Positions 24,477-34,774 of a stretch of 64,000 bases of DNA are shown piece by piece. The notes under the pieces are model-generated. The model saw only the letters and a list, made by a program, of their open reading frames with translations. It searched no databases and was not told where the DNA came from. The DNA is from Paguma larvata (taxonomy: Eukaryota; Chordata; Mammalia; Carnivora; Viverridae). Location of the stretch: the NCBI GenBank assembly GCA_030068075.1, contig CM057839.1, forward strand, positions 52,356,960 through 52,420,959. Direction: 5' to 3'. The number at the start of each line of letters is the position of its first letter. Within the stretch, counting starts at the first letter, position 1. Made by a program: the position numbers and the translations under genes.

Positions 24477-24679
24477 AAAAAATGTTTATTTATTTTTCAG
24501 ACAGAGACAGAGCATGAGCAGGGGAGGGGCAGAGAGAGAGGGAGACACAAAATCCAAAGCAGGCTCCAGGCTCTGAGCTGTCAGCACAGAGCCCAACGTG
24601 GGGCTCGAACGCATGGACTACAAGATCATGACCTGAGCCGAAGTCGGACGCTCAACCGACTGAGCCACCCAGGCGCCCC
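24477..24679 (-). mobile_element. SINEC, inner copy of a SINE-in-SINE
   Basis: Complete reverse CAN-SINE (cagagacagagcatgagcag to ccacccaggcgcccc). It sits in or beside the A-tail region of a second, internally deleted SINEC at 24680-24778. The shared duplication caagaac lies outside both. Confidence 0.9.
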
Positions 24680-24778
24680 TTTATTTTAGTTTTTTGATGT
24701 TTATTTGTGTGTGTGTGTGTGAGAGAAGGAGGGTGCGCGCGCACCGGAGGCTTAACGGAGTGAGCCACCCAGGTGCTC
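24680..24778 (-). mobile_element. SINEC, outer internally deleted copy
   Basis: This reverse fragment has a tail complement, a short TG run and a GA stretch. It jumps directly to the head (gagtgagccacccaggtgct), so about 100 bp of the body is missing. The pair is flanked by caagaacgttttttt (24462-24476) and caagaacttttcttt (from 24779), so this copy defined the original target site in the Tigger element. Confidence 0.82.
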
Positions 24779-25344
24779 CAAGAACTTTTCTTTTGTGTTC
24801 ACAAGTTAGCTATCTGGCAAAAGAGACCTAGCTTTTGACCTCTCTTGGCTCTTGACATGCCTTTCTCACCAAGTATAATCCTTTCTAGCTTTTGATTTAA
24901 GTGGAGAGAAGTGCAGTTCTCCCTTTGACGTGAGTACCTAGAGGCCACTGCAGGGTTACTAGTTGGCTTAAATTTCAATATTGTTGCATCTCGGACTAGT
25001 GAGGGAGATGGGGGAACAGCCAGTTGGATTAAGCTGTCATAACATATGTAACAGTATCCTTTAAGTTGGCCATCTCATATGGATGTGGTTCGTGGTGTCC
25101 CAAAATAATTACACTGCTACAACATCGAAGGCCACTGATCACACACATAATAGTAACGAAAAGTTTGAAATATTGTGAGAATTAACTAAAAGTGACAGAA
25201 AGACACAAAGTGAGCAAATGGTATTGGAAAAATGCCGCCAACAAACTTGCTCGACGCAGGGTTGCCACAAAACTTGCATTTGTAGAAAGCACAATACCTG
25301 CCAAGCGCATAAAGCGAAGCACCATAAAATGAGGAGTGCTTGTA

Positions 25345-25892
25345 GAGTTTTATTCAGATACTAATGACAGACTGATTGAATATTCATGTTAACCTTTCAC
25401 CATTTTGATAGAAATTGAGCCAAGCTGTAAAATTGCAGGCATCTCTAACATCTCTTCATCTTCTCAGTTTATGAGAAGAAACGGAGGCTTATGGTAAAAT
25501 AGTGCTTATGTTTTCAAGATAAAACAGCTTTTATTGAGTGCAAGAAACAGAGCAGCCATTTTTAGTAAAAGGAGGAAAAAAAAAAAAACCCTCCACGTGA
25601 AGCATCCCCAGCCCTTACAAGAAGAGACAAGTTGTTGCATATCACATTAGATACATGGCGATTTGTTCAGTCTCGTCTTCGACATGATTATTACCAGCAC
25701 TTTCTACTTGTATCATTTCGTTTTAATCACCCCTGATGAAAACGAGAGGTTTACGAGATGGGAGCAAGCTTCTCTACACTTTGCGATGTTGCTTTGGATG
25801 TGGTATTTAATGAAAGTGTTTAAGTATTTTTAAACACGGACACTGGCCTTCTCCTTGCTGCAGTAGGTAAAGGGTATCTAAGCTGGCAAGAA
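25345..25892. other. Unassigned intergenic DNA
   Basis: Unique-looking sequence between the Tigger end and an old L1, with one A run at 25576-25589. Confidence 0.5.
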
Positions 25893-26526
25893 GAGTGCTC
25901 ACACAATGGAATATTATTCAGCCTCCGAAAAGGAATGGAGTTCTGACACATGCTACAACGTGGGTGCACACTGAAGACAGAAGTGACAGAAGTAAGACGC
26001 AGAAGGACAAATACTTATTTCCATATGTATGAGAGACCTCAAAGAGGCACATTCAAAGAGGCGCATGGTAGAATAGAAATTGCCAGGGGCTGGAAGGAGG
26101 GGTGAGGGGATAGGGGGTTATTTTTATTTTTTATTTTTTATTTTTTTAGTTTTATTTTTGAGAGAGAGAGAGGGAAACAGAGCACAAGCGGGGGAGGGGC
26201 CAAGAGAGAGGGAGACACAGAATTCAAAGCAGGCCCCAGCCTCCGAGCTGTCAGCCCAGAGCCCGATGCGGGGCTCGAACCCACCAACTGTGAGATCATG
26301 ACCTGAACCAAAGTCGGATGTTTAACCGGCTGAGCCACCCAGGCGCCCCGGGAGTTATTTTTTAATGGGTACATTCAGGTTTTCTGTTGAGGATGATGGT
26401 GTAAGATGACAGCGGTGACTGGCAGCAGAACTTTGGAAGTGTATTTCATGCCACCGAATTGTGCAATGACAAAGGGTTTAAATGATAAATTTTATGGATG
26501 CATTAACACACTGGGAAAAAAAAAAA
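25893..26526 (+). mobile_element. Old L1 3' end (L1M-like) carrying a SINEC
   Basis: The plus strand shows the typical L1M 3' text: cacaatggaatattattcag, aaggacaaatactta, agaaattgccaggggctgg. After the SINEC it continues with ttttttaatgggtaca, gccaccgaattgtgcaatga and an A-rich end at about 26516-26526. Only the terminal 0.4 kb of L1 is present, so the copy is strongly 5'-truncated. Confidence 0.85.
26126..26350 (-). mobile_element. SINEC inserted in old L1
   Basis: Reverse CAN-SINE with a T-rich tail complement and head ccacccaggcgccccg. The flanking duplication gg(g/a)gttattttt is at 26114-26125 and 26351-26362. Confidence 0.93.
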
Positions 26527-27664
26527 GTTGAACAACAAGGTAGGAATTCTGCCAAGATCTTACAACTGAGGAGTAGAAAGTTCTAGTCTCTATTACTGGG
26601 CCTGATGCCTGAATACGTTCTGATTCAGCAAATTTTTACAAAGTTCCCGTGTGGGCTCCTTCCTTCATTCCCTTGGTTCATTTGGCTGATAAATCTTGAC
26701 TTAAAACTAAAAAGTCATGGTGTGTCATGTTAGACTGAGGACTGGAAAGACGAGTAAGGGACGGCGCAGCCGTGGGAGGAGATGGCCACATTCACAGACG
26801 ACCAAACCCAGTAAAAGGCTGCGGTAGAAATACCATGAATGGTGGTGCGAATGCTGGAGAGGAGGCTCCTGGGGGGGGGCAGGGCTTCACAGGAGAGTTG
26901 ATAGTTCGTCTAGGTTTGGATTTTGAGAAGGAATTGGTTGTTTCTTGTATTTTATTGATAGGTACTACATCATCACTCACATGTTATGCCTTGAAATCTC
27001 AGATCTAAGGTATTTGCAGGCTTTTCAAATATTTTGTGATTTTTCTTTCTTAAGGGTAGAAGGAAACTAGTTCCTGGAGGCATAAAACATGTCGGTTTGT
27101 TCTCTGTTTTGTTTTCTGAAAATGCATAAGCAAAACCACCTTGAGAAAGCATTCAGGGTAAATGAGCTGTTCAGATCTCTCAGAGAGCTTGTATTCCAAT
27201 CGGAGAGAAGGCAAAGACAGCTGGGCGGTAAGTGTCTTAAGTAAGGTCAACGGGGGATGGCCGTGCAGAGGCTGGAGAAGTGACTTTTGCGAGATGGAGC
27301 AAGAAGGGGAGGGGGCTTCTTTGCACTTGCCCCTGAAGGCTTGGTGGTAACTGGATGTCAGTGAGGTCATTTTATTTGGATAGAAAAATCTAAGCGAAAG
27401 CAGAAAGGCAACAAATACTTAGTCCTATTCAGGGAAGCAGTGAAAAAGCAAGCCAGAAAGGCGGGGCCAGGTTACAAGGATCTCTGAACTTTGAGTGTCC
27501 AGCTTGTTCTAGGAATCCAAGAACCATGATTTGTACTGGGTAGATTCGGAAGAGAAAGGCTGAGAGTCTTCACACTCACACCCACGCACACGGGATGGTG
27601 GCGAAAAAGGAAAGCAAAAGCAGTGATCTAGAAGTATTGGCTGGTGGGGACACACTTATCCAGA
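26527..27664. other. Unassigned intergenic DNA
   Basis: No gene is supported. A run of nine G lies at 26871-26879. Open frames on both strands at 26772-27370 show no domain. Confidence 0.5.
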
Positions 27665-27875
27665 AGCATGACATAGTGAAAAGAAGAAAACAGGTTTTGG
27701 TGTCTGTCAGCCCTGGATTCAAATCCTATAATCAGCATTTACGGACTGTGCAGGCTTGACCAAATTCCTTAGGACTTCTCAGCCTCATTCTCCTTGTGCG
27801 ACAAAGGAGGACAATAATCGTGTCTTCATACAGGGCTGTCCTGAGGATTACAGAGAACGTGGTGACACACATAGG
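27665..27875 (+). mobile_element. MIR
   Basis: Follows the MIR consensus: gacatagtgaaaagaagaaa, ctggattcaaatcctat, ctcagcctcattctccttgt, gaggacaataatcgtg, ctgtcctgaggattacagag. Confidence 0.85.
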
Positions 27876-28689
27876 TAGACTCCAGATGGCCTCCAGGTAC
27901 CAATGTTAGCCCCTTCCCCAGGTGATCTCGAAGGTCCCTTCTGAACCGGAATGTCTGTGAAATCATTTAAAAGTTGCTCCTAGAAAAATTAGTTATTCAC
28001 ATAACGAAGCTAAAATATATAATTCATGTATTTCTAGATGGTTAATGTAATTAATTTCAAGCATCAATAAAAATGTCACAGCCAAACTAGATCCTCCTGA
28101 GGCAGAAACTCATCGCTGAGAAGGATGCAAATATTTTTGGAAGCCGCGTTAACCATTTCAGTCGTCTGCGTTGCCACTGAGGGCTCAGAACTATGTGTTT
28201 AGAAAATGGTGTTTTCTTGTCCGATCTCCTCCAAGGTCCCTCCAGTTCCTTTTCCGAAGCAGTGTGCGCTGTATTCTTCTGCTACGGGGACTGTTGACAA
28301 TACTCAAGAGTGTGCACGCACATTCGAAAACCTCTCCCCTGCTTTCCATTAGCAATAGTCTAGGTTGCGGTTCCTCGTGTCCCTGCCAGACCTGTCTTGA
28401 ACGAGCCACTCGACGGAAATCTTTTTCTTCTAATTTTTCTTGAGGTGAACCTCTTAGGCTTTCTGTGTCATGATGACATTATTTGTAAATGAGGTCATCT
28501 CCTTTCTGGCGATTGTAGCCTTCTGTGTGTCTCCTGACCTAGAGATAAAGATGTCAGGATGATGGTGGTGGTGGGAATCGATAGATGGTATTGCAAAGGC
28601 CTCTTGTGTTTCAGTATTGGAGAGGCCTCGGGGTTTTCGACATTTAATATGATACTGACATTTCGTTTGGATCCCATTGCACCCTTGTT
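27876..28689. other. Unassigned intergenic DNA
   Basis: No gene or named repeat. The frame at 28171-28443 has no recognisable domain. Confidence 0.5.
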
Positions 28690-28850
28690 ATAGCTTTCCT
28701 GTCACCTGGCTCCCATTCTCCAGAGACTTTTGGGAAACTTTTTCTATTGAACTCTGAGCTCTTTAAGGACAGGGCCTTTTCTTACTTACCTCCATATTCA
28801 CAGGATTAGCACGGAGTTGGAACACAGCACGCAGATCAATAAAAAGATCC
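28690..28850 (+). mobile_element. L2 3' end
   Basis: L2 3' pattern: ctctgagctctttaaggaca, gggccttttcttacttacct, aggattagcacggagttgga. Confidence 0.6.
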
Positions 28851-28983
28851 TGATGACAGTAATTTCCTAATAGGATATCATGAACATCTTTTCAGAATTT
28901 CAAAGAAAATTCACTGTTCAGGGGTCTTTGGAAAAGTTTTATTTAAAATTAACATGTTAAGAAATAAAATAAAATTAGCATCA

Positions 28984-29107
28984 GGGCGCCTGGGTGGCTC
29001 CATTGGTTAAGCGTCTGACTCTTGATTTCTGCTCAGGTCATGATCTCAAGGTTGTGAGATCAAGCTCCAAGTTGGGCTCTGTGCTGACAGCACAGAGCCT
29101 GCTTGGG

Positions 29108-29149
<42 letters not shown>

Positions 29150-29211
29150 CCTCCGCCACTCTCTAATTCTTCTCTCACTCTCTTTCTCAAAATAAACCAA
29201 CATTAAAAAAA
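28984..29211 (+). mobile_element. SINEC with expanded CT microsatellite
   Basis: CAN-SINE from agggcgcctgggtggctcca to a short A tail. Its CT-rich section has grown to about 18 CT units (29111-29146). I could not find a clear target-site duplication. Confidence 0.92.
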
Positions 29212-30104
29212 CCAGAATATCTTGAATACTTTTTTGCGATTCTTATGTGAGACAGCGGGAAGGAGATAAAATTTCAAGCTGTATCCTACTCGTAATTAAA
29301 AGATATAGTGGAAGCCCAAGTTCTGACTGAATCGTTGGCCCAAGTATGAATTCTTTACTTCCTTTTCTAACTTGTACGTTTTCCAGCAAACATACGGATA
29401 AAGAAATCCAGGAATTAATATGAACTAATTGGCTCTTCTGTACCTTGCCTTTGCAGACAAAAAACAAAGGTAATGTTTATGTTGACTATACTTGGATCAA
29501 GGTGTTGGTATTTTAGAAACGATGTATACTCTAATGCTGTATAATCTGCTTTTCACGGTACTTCCCACTTTAGTTTTTATAGATTTGTATTTGACATAAT
29601 GTTTTGTCTGCGTGTCATTCATGTAGAAAATCATTTAAAAATGGTTGGATATGAGATGGGACTGGGTAACGTGAAAAAGACTTCTTAGAGGTGAAGGAAA
29701 ATGTATCAAAGAATAATTTGCAAAACCAATATGGCAGAAGTCATATTTATTGAAAAAAATTAATATCTTTGCTATAAAATTTGTAACAGGAATATTTACT
29801 GAATGTTTATTTTGATGCATAAACCTGAATATTACATACCAAGTACAAGACAGTAGCACTAGCTTTTCCTTTATTTACATTTTATGAAAATTGTTACGCA
29901 GTCCATGTTAAAAGAACTTATGATGGAGAATTGTTACATTAGAAAAATAATATTCTTGATAAAGCATTCTCAAGGAGTCCAAGGAGTCCAGTCACATTTT
30001 CTGCCTCTTCAATAAGGCAAAAGTCCCTGGAATAGCATATAACTTAACTTACAAAATACAATAAATGTTCAGACACATATTCAAGTTTTCTTTTGGTATG
30101 ATTT
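29212..30104 (-). other. Possible distal ENOX1 3' UTR, otherwise unassigned
   Basis: AT-rich and free of recognised repeats. Minus-strand AATAAA hexamers at 29870-29875, 29806-29811 and 29746-29751 could serve a longer ENOX1 transcript. A direct repeat of aaggagtcc occurs near 29974-29991. The SINEC ending at 29211 marks the start of clearly intergenic repeat sequence. Confidence 0.35.
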
Positions 30105-30563
30105 TTCCTCACTGTAAAATTACTTTTTTATTTTTATTTTTGTTTTTTTTTACTAAAACAGAAAGACGTTCCGGAAAATGTCACTGAATGATTTCCGCTG
30201 TACATTACATCTACAACTCTGTAGCCTAGCAACAACCCTTGCTACACCATCATTAACTTTAAATATTCTGCTTGGTGAGCTATTCTCAAATGTAGCATAT
30301 TTTAAGATTTTTGCCATCGTTATGACCGTGGAATCGTTGGTTTTCCTAGGAAACAGATCTGTCACAGTATGGAGCTTTGTTTCAGGGAACTGGTACACAA
30401 TCACATTTCCACTCACAAGAGGACGCCACGGATGTCACTGAAGTCCGGCTCTGATGGCTCCGCAGGGGCCCCACGCCGGACGACCCCAACCTCAGGTGCT
30501 CACAGCGCACAGCCCTGGCCGAGTTCAGGTGGTTTCGCTTCCGGAGACTTGTCTGCTCTTCAG
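30105..30563 (-). other. ENOX1: ENOX1 3' untranslated region (proximal end choice)
   Basis: Sequence following the ENOX1 stop codon on the minus strand. It contains no recognisable transposon, which fits a 3' UTR. Two overlapping AATAAA-type signals on the minus strand lie at 30127-30132 and 30133-30138 in a T-rich run, so cleavage near 30105-30115 would give a UTR of about 450 nt. Further AATAAA matches lie at 29870-29875, 29806-29811 and 29746-29751, so a longer UTR form is possible. The boundary is inferred. Confidence 0.55.
30127..30138 (-). promoter_or_regulatory. Candidate polyadenylation signals of ENOX1
   Basis: Two abutting AATAAA hexamers on the minus strand (TTTATT on plus at 30127-30132 and 30133-30138), about 430 nt after the ENOX1 stop. 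They are in the right place for 3' end formation, but they lie in a T-rich stretch where the hexamer can arise by chance. Confidence 0.45.
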
Positions 30564-30695
30564 TTAGGTAGTTTTAATTCCTTCGAAGGCACACAGCTTC
30601 CACCTTTTTTCCAGCGTTGCTCCCACGCCCGTGAACTCCTGTTTGAACATGCGCGGCAGCCTCATCAGAAGCATTTCGATTTCGTTTGCAGATAT
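30564..30695 (-). CDS. ENOX1: ENOX1 terminal coding exon with stop codon
   Basis: This is the last coding exon, on the minus strand. The acceptor is cttcttcctttctcaacag, directly followed by an open frame of 43 codons and TAA (stop at 30564-30566). The peptide begins ISANEIEMLLMRLPRMFKQE and ends EKRWKLCAFEGIKTT. The frame from the first exon base is phase 0, exactly as required by the donor of the exon at 41021-41106. The three exons together give 106 C-terminal residues. From recall, ENOX1 ends in a CAFEGIKTT-like tail, whereas ENOX2 ends differently (FCGFEGLKLT-like), so ENOX1 is preferred. In humans the gene is on 13q14 and the protein is about 640 residues. The orthologue call is recognition, not an alignment. 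The exon is intact, with no frameshift or in-frame stop. Confidence 0.88.
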   Translation of the reverse strand: MSANEIEMLLMRLPRMFKQEFTGVGATLEKRWKLCAFEGIKTT

Positions 30696-31267
30696 CTGTT
30701 GAGAAAGGAAGAAGAGTCACTTTTGGAAACAAGACTCCTCTGAAAGGAGGCAAGGGGTTGGGGAAGGACGAGCTCGCCCAGCGAGCCACACAATGTGAAG
30801 TTCTCTGCTTGGCTGTCAAGTAACGCTCCTGGGAGAGGAGCAGCAGTAAAGCCGTGAGCGTGCTCATCCTGGTCTCCGCCCGAGCAGATGGTGGGGGTGC
30901 CCGGGCGGCAGACGGTGCCAATGCCAGGCTCGCCGTTCATGCGGATGGCTGGCTTCCTGGCAGTGCCATGCCTGGACAGCACTCTTCCCCTTGGTATAAG
31001 AGGAGGTGAGAATGGGATTTATGAGGGCTGAGAGCAAGTTCATCACCACTCCTGGTGCCCTCATCCTCGTCTACAAAGGACAGTGCTTTTACCTAACTCG
31101 GTGAGGGCCCAAGGGCATATGGGTGCATTTCTGGCCACCCTAACTTCTTTTCTTTCTTTAATTTTCACAGGGACCAGAAGACCATAAAGATTTAGGAGCA
31201 GAAATGAAAATCCAGAACGTACAATGGTAGAAGTCTCAACATCCATTCTTAAAATCCAGGTAGTTTA

Positions 31268-31483
31268 TTATTTTTTTAAAGTTTATTTATTTATTTTGAG
31301 AGAGAGAGAGAGAGCCCAAGCAGGGGAGGGGCAGAGAGAGAGGGAGAGAAGGAGAATCCCAAGCAGGCTCCACGCTGTCAGCACAGAGCTTGACTGGGGG
31401 CTTGATCCCACAAACTGTGAGATCATGACCTGAGCCGAAATCAAGAGTCAGAAGCTTCACTGACTGAGCCACCCAGGCACCCC
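31268..31483 (-). mobile_element. SINEC in ENOX1 last intron
   Basis: Reverse CAN-SINE, therefore in sense with ENOX1. Flanks are aatccaggtagtt (31253-31265) and aatccaggtaatt (31484-31496). Confidence 0.93.
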
Positions 31484-31669
31484 AATCCAGGTAATTTTTT
31501 AATGCAATTTTTTTCTTCTACAAATTTTTCTTTACAACATACATTTTTAGACCAATAATCCATTTTATCTTAAATAAAGGACAATCCAACCATAATCTGT
31601 CTGCTCTAACACAGGCATTGTTCTTGTTTCTGTGTCTTTGCTTCCTAATCCATGCGTTCGCATGGGGAT

Positions 31670-31890
31670 CGCATATAGCAAGGTGGCTAAGACCCTGGAG
31701 CCGGGGAGGGGGCTAACATTTCTATTTGACTCCTGTATCTACTATTGTTAGGACTAAATGACTCCAACCAGGATAATTAGTCTCTCCAAGCCTCAGCAAA
31801 TGGGAATAACAACACGTAATGAGGCTGTATGAAGACTACTGGCTTAGCATAGATTTGGCACGTAGAAATGTTTAATGAATCAGACCTGTT
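31670..31890 (+). mobile_element. MIR
   Basis: Sense MIR: agcaaggtggctaagaccct, ttagtctctccaagcctcag, aaatgggaataacaacac, atgaggctgtatga. Confidence 0.65.
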
Positions 31891-32284
31891 ATTATTTTTC
31901 ATGGTACAATCATTGAATAGATACTGTAGAGTCTACACGTTCCGTTTAATGTTTCAGTGTTAAATAAATGGAACATTTATTTTAAGGCAAGAACCAAATA
32001 GACCAGGAAACCAAATCAACTGTTAATTTAAGGTTCACATGGAAAAGATTTCACATGATACAGTTGATATTCCTAGGCCTATAACAAAAAACCTTTGGAG
32101 GTTTTTTGAAAGTTGAAATAAATTGCATTCTAAATTTTTTGTTTGAATTAGTTTGAATCTGAATGCATTTTCCCATAAAGCCATGTTAAAGGGATTATTA
32201 GACTCCCGGGCCAACCCACAAAAGCCTGTTACACGGATGATTACAAAGTTCACGTGAGTTTGAAATGAGTTTGAAAGGTTTTAT

Positions 32285-32480
32285 TTTGGGGAGCCCTGTG
32301 CAGAGTGCCTTCCCAACACCCTCCTTTCATTGTCACGATGCTCCTGGGAGACGCGTAGGGCAGAAATGTTAGGATCGACCTCCATTTTTGAGCTGAGAAA
32401 ACGGAGCGAACTGTGGAGGGTTAAGTGCTTTATCAAAGACAGAACTGGGAAAGAGCCCACGGCTTGTGCCCGGGAACTAG
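32285..32480 (-). mobile_element. MIR
   Basis: Reverse MIR text: cattgtcacgatgctcctgg, cctccatttttgagctgaga, ggttaagtgctttatcaaag, acagaactgggaa. Confidence 0.7.
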
Positions 32481-32544
32481 GCACCGGTATGCTTGGCAAG
32501 CTCCAAATGATTTCAGCGGCTATGGGTCAGGAACCAGGGGGTGG

Positions 32545-32710
32545 AGTGACTTCTTTCAAAATATCAGTCACCTGGGGTTTTTGTTAAAAAAAAAAAATAT
32601 ATCAGGTTCTCTAGTCTCTTCCCTGGAGACTCTGATCAGTCGATCTGGGGTGTAGCTCATAAACTCTATTTTTAACAGTCACCCCTGGCGATTCTTAAGA
32701 TGAAGCATAT
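32545..32710 (+). mobile_element. MER5-like element with poly-A run
   Basis: Diverged MER5-type text: cagtcacctggggtttttgt, ctctagtctcttccctggag, actctgatcagtcgatctgg, attcttaagatgaagcatat. An A run near 32586-32597 is internal. Confidence 0.6.
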
Positions 32711-32749
32711 TTGGCTTAAGAATGGGGATTTAAAATCAGACCGGGCTTG

Positions 32750-32890
32750 GATCTTAATCTGGGCTAGGCCAAGATGGGTCACCATGGGCAGGTCATTTAA
32801 TAGCTATCCAGTTTTTTCACGTGTATAATAGCTCTCTCAGCCTGACTGTGAGGAGTATACACACCATGGAACACAGTGCCTGGCCAAGAT
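32750..32890 (+). mobile_element. MIR fragment
   Basis: Sense MIR-like: catgggcaggtcatttaata, tttttcacgtgtataatagc, gactgtgaggagtatac, acagtgcctgg. Confidence 0.55.
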
Positions 32891-33444
32891 GCCTTGTCTC
32901 CATATACGTACTGGGTGATGCTGACAGACACAACACTCTATTCTCAAACTTTCTGTGATAGATGGGTCAAGCTCTGTGCTCATAAGCTGAAGCAAACGAG
33001 TAGAGAAGTGTGTGGTCAAACCCAGTTTTTGCTTGGTCCAGGAAGCAGTTTCCCCGAAGCCAAGTTATCCTCTTAACAACCTCCTTTCTTTCTGGAGGAG
33101 GACAGCACAGGTCATCCACTGTAGGCTCGAGTCTCCAGTCCATTCAAGTGATGCCCCGGAGACGAGCTGTTCTCCCCCAGATCGGGCAGAGCCACAGAGA
33201 AGCTGACAGACCTGGGTAACAGCCAGCCTGTCAGGGTTTCGTTTTCAGGATAACCATCACCTCCCTTGGTAAAGTAGGGAAGGAGCTTTGTGTTACTCAG
33301 TAGGAAGGAGGGGAAAGCTGAATTCTTGAGGGTAAGATAACAAGTCTGATCTAAAGATAACACCTATGTAGGAGGCCAGCTGGGGTCATGTCAGGCAGTG
33401 CCACCTAGTAGCCCTCTAGCCGATGGAGAAAAGTGTGACAACTC

Positions 33445-33651
33445 GGGGCACCTGGGTGGCTTAGTTGGTTAAGTGTCAGACTTCGGCTCAGGTCGTGATC
33501 TCACAATTTGTGAGTTCAAGCCCCACGTCAGGCTCTGTGCTGACAGCTCGGAGCCTGGAGCCTGTTTGAGATTCTCTGCCTCCCTTTCTCATGCTCTGTC
33601 TCCGCTATTCATGCTCTGTCTCTCTCTCTCCCAAGAATAAACATTAAAAAA
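33445..33651 (+). mobile_element. SINEC in ENOX1 last intron
   Basis: CAN-SINE with head ggggcacctgggtggcttag. It has a perfect 15-bp duplication aaagtgtgacaactc at 33430-33444 and 33652-33666. Confidence 0.95.
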
Positions 33652-33694
33652 AAAGTGTGACAACTCATAAGTTCCTTGCCAGACTTCTGAAAAT

Positions 33695-33845
33695 GCTTTT
33701 GTTAGTTCTCACTACATTCTCGTAAGATAGGGGATAATTTACGAGTGAGGAAACCGAGGTCCAGACAGACTAGGTCTCTTCTGCAGGATAACCCAGGCAC
33801 TAAGTGTGGAGCTGGGGTGCAGATCTGGACTCGGCTGGCCTTGTT
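33695..33845 (-). mobile_element. MIR
   Basis: Reverse MIR: ctcactacattctcgtaaga, gtgaggaaaccgaggtccag, ataacccaggcactaagtgt, gcagatctggactcg. Confidence 0.7.
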
Positions 33846-34349
33846 CTTAAACACTGATGCCGAATGTCCCAGGAGGAGGGGACTGTGAGTGAGAACTGGA
33901 AATAATCCCCCTGGCCTCTGTCTCCCTGCTGGGGACAGGGGTCTGTGTCCTGGAGGGCAGGTCTGTGATGAAGATATCCATACCAGGAACAAGGAGCTGA
34001 GAATTCCCAGCTTGCCCGGCTCATACACGTTCTGTTGCTGATGCTTGGGGGCCTCCACAGAAACCGTTCACCAGAACAGCAAGCAAATCATGGTGAATCT
34101 TGTTTTCCATCATGTCTTTTGACCCAAGGCTAGACTTTAACCACCGAGGAAGCCGGAAGGAGAAGCATGCAGGAGAAGAGGGGAAGCCACCCTTCCTTGA
34201 GTCCTCGCTGCGGCCCCAGTGCAGAGTGTGTGTCTCACGTGCATGAGCTCATCAGAAAGCCCATTCAACAAGCAAGCAAACTCCTCACTTGCCGGAAGAC
34301 AGAGACGTTGAGACACAACATTTGGAACCCAGTCATGGAATGACCGGTA

Positions 34350-34525
34350 ACCAGCTTCATTATCTTGTCTAAATCACTTAATCTCTTTGGGTGTTTTCTC
34401 ATTTGTGAGACAAGGGAATTAGAAAGAAACTCACCGAATGCTCTGAGGACTTGAATTTGAGTGCTGGCCCCGCCATATGTGAGGACCACTGGTCTTTGGG
34501 CAAGCTATTTAGAATTCACCTGACC
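34350..34525 (+). mobile_element. MIR-like fragment
   Basis: Sense MIR-like core: tctaaatcacttaatctctt, ttttctcatttgtgagacaa. The ends are unclear. Confidence 0.45.
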
Positions 34526-34614
34526 TCTAGCTTGTGGCAAAGATCTCGAACTGAAAGGACGTGATAGATCTCTATGTACTTCAAAGCACAAAACAATTGG
34601 CAACCGGTACTCGG

Positions 34615-34740
34615 TAGCTCTAACTGGGTGCCAGATACTGTTTGAGTTCTTTTCTTTCTTTTTAAATATTGGTTTATTTTCTGAGAAAGAGAGAGCGCAA
34701 GGAGGGGAGGGGCCGAGAGAGAGAGCACAAGCAGGGGAGG

Positions 34741-34774
<34 letters not shown>

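Larger units (their letters stand above)
19711..25342 (-). mobile_element. Tigger1-type DNA transposon (pogo family), interrupted
   Basis: On the minus strand the element starts at a Tigger terminal inverted repeat. Its outer end at 25333-25342 reads caagcactcc, then cgctttatgcgcttggcag, and it is flanked by the TA target dinucleotide at 25343-25344. It runs leftward through the 5' noncoding part (including ggggaacagc), a SINE-in-SINE insertion at 24462-24792, and a decayed transposase frame. An L1 inserted at 19993-23591 splits it. The left end is lost near 19710, where transposase-like sequence stops and no second inverted repeat is visible. Confidence 0.88.

Noticed and set aside
30153..30441. 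Minus and plus frames of 87 residues just after the ENOX1 stop
   Set aside because: They lie in the 3' UTR, have no recognised domain and are on both strands at the same place.
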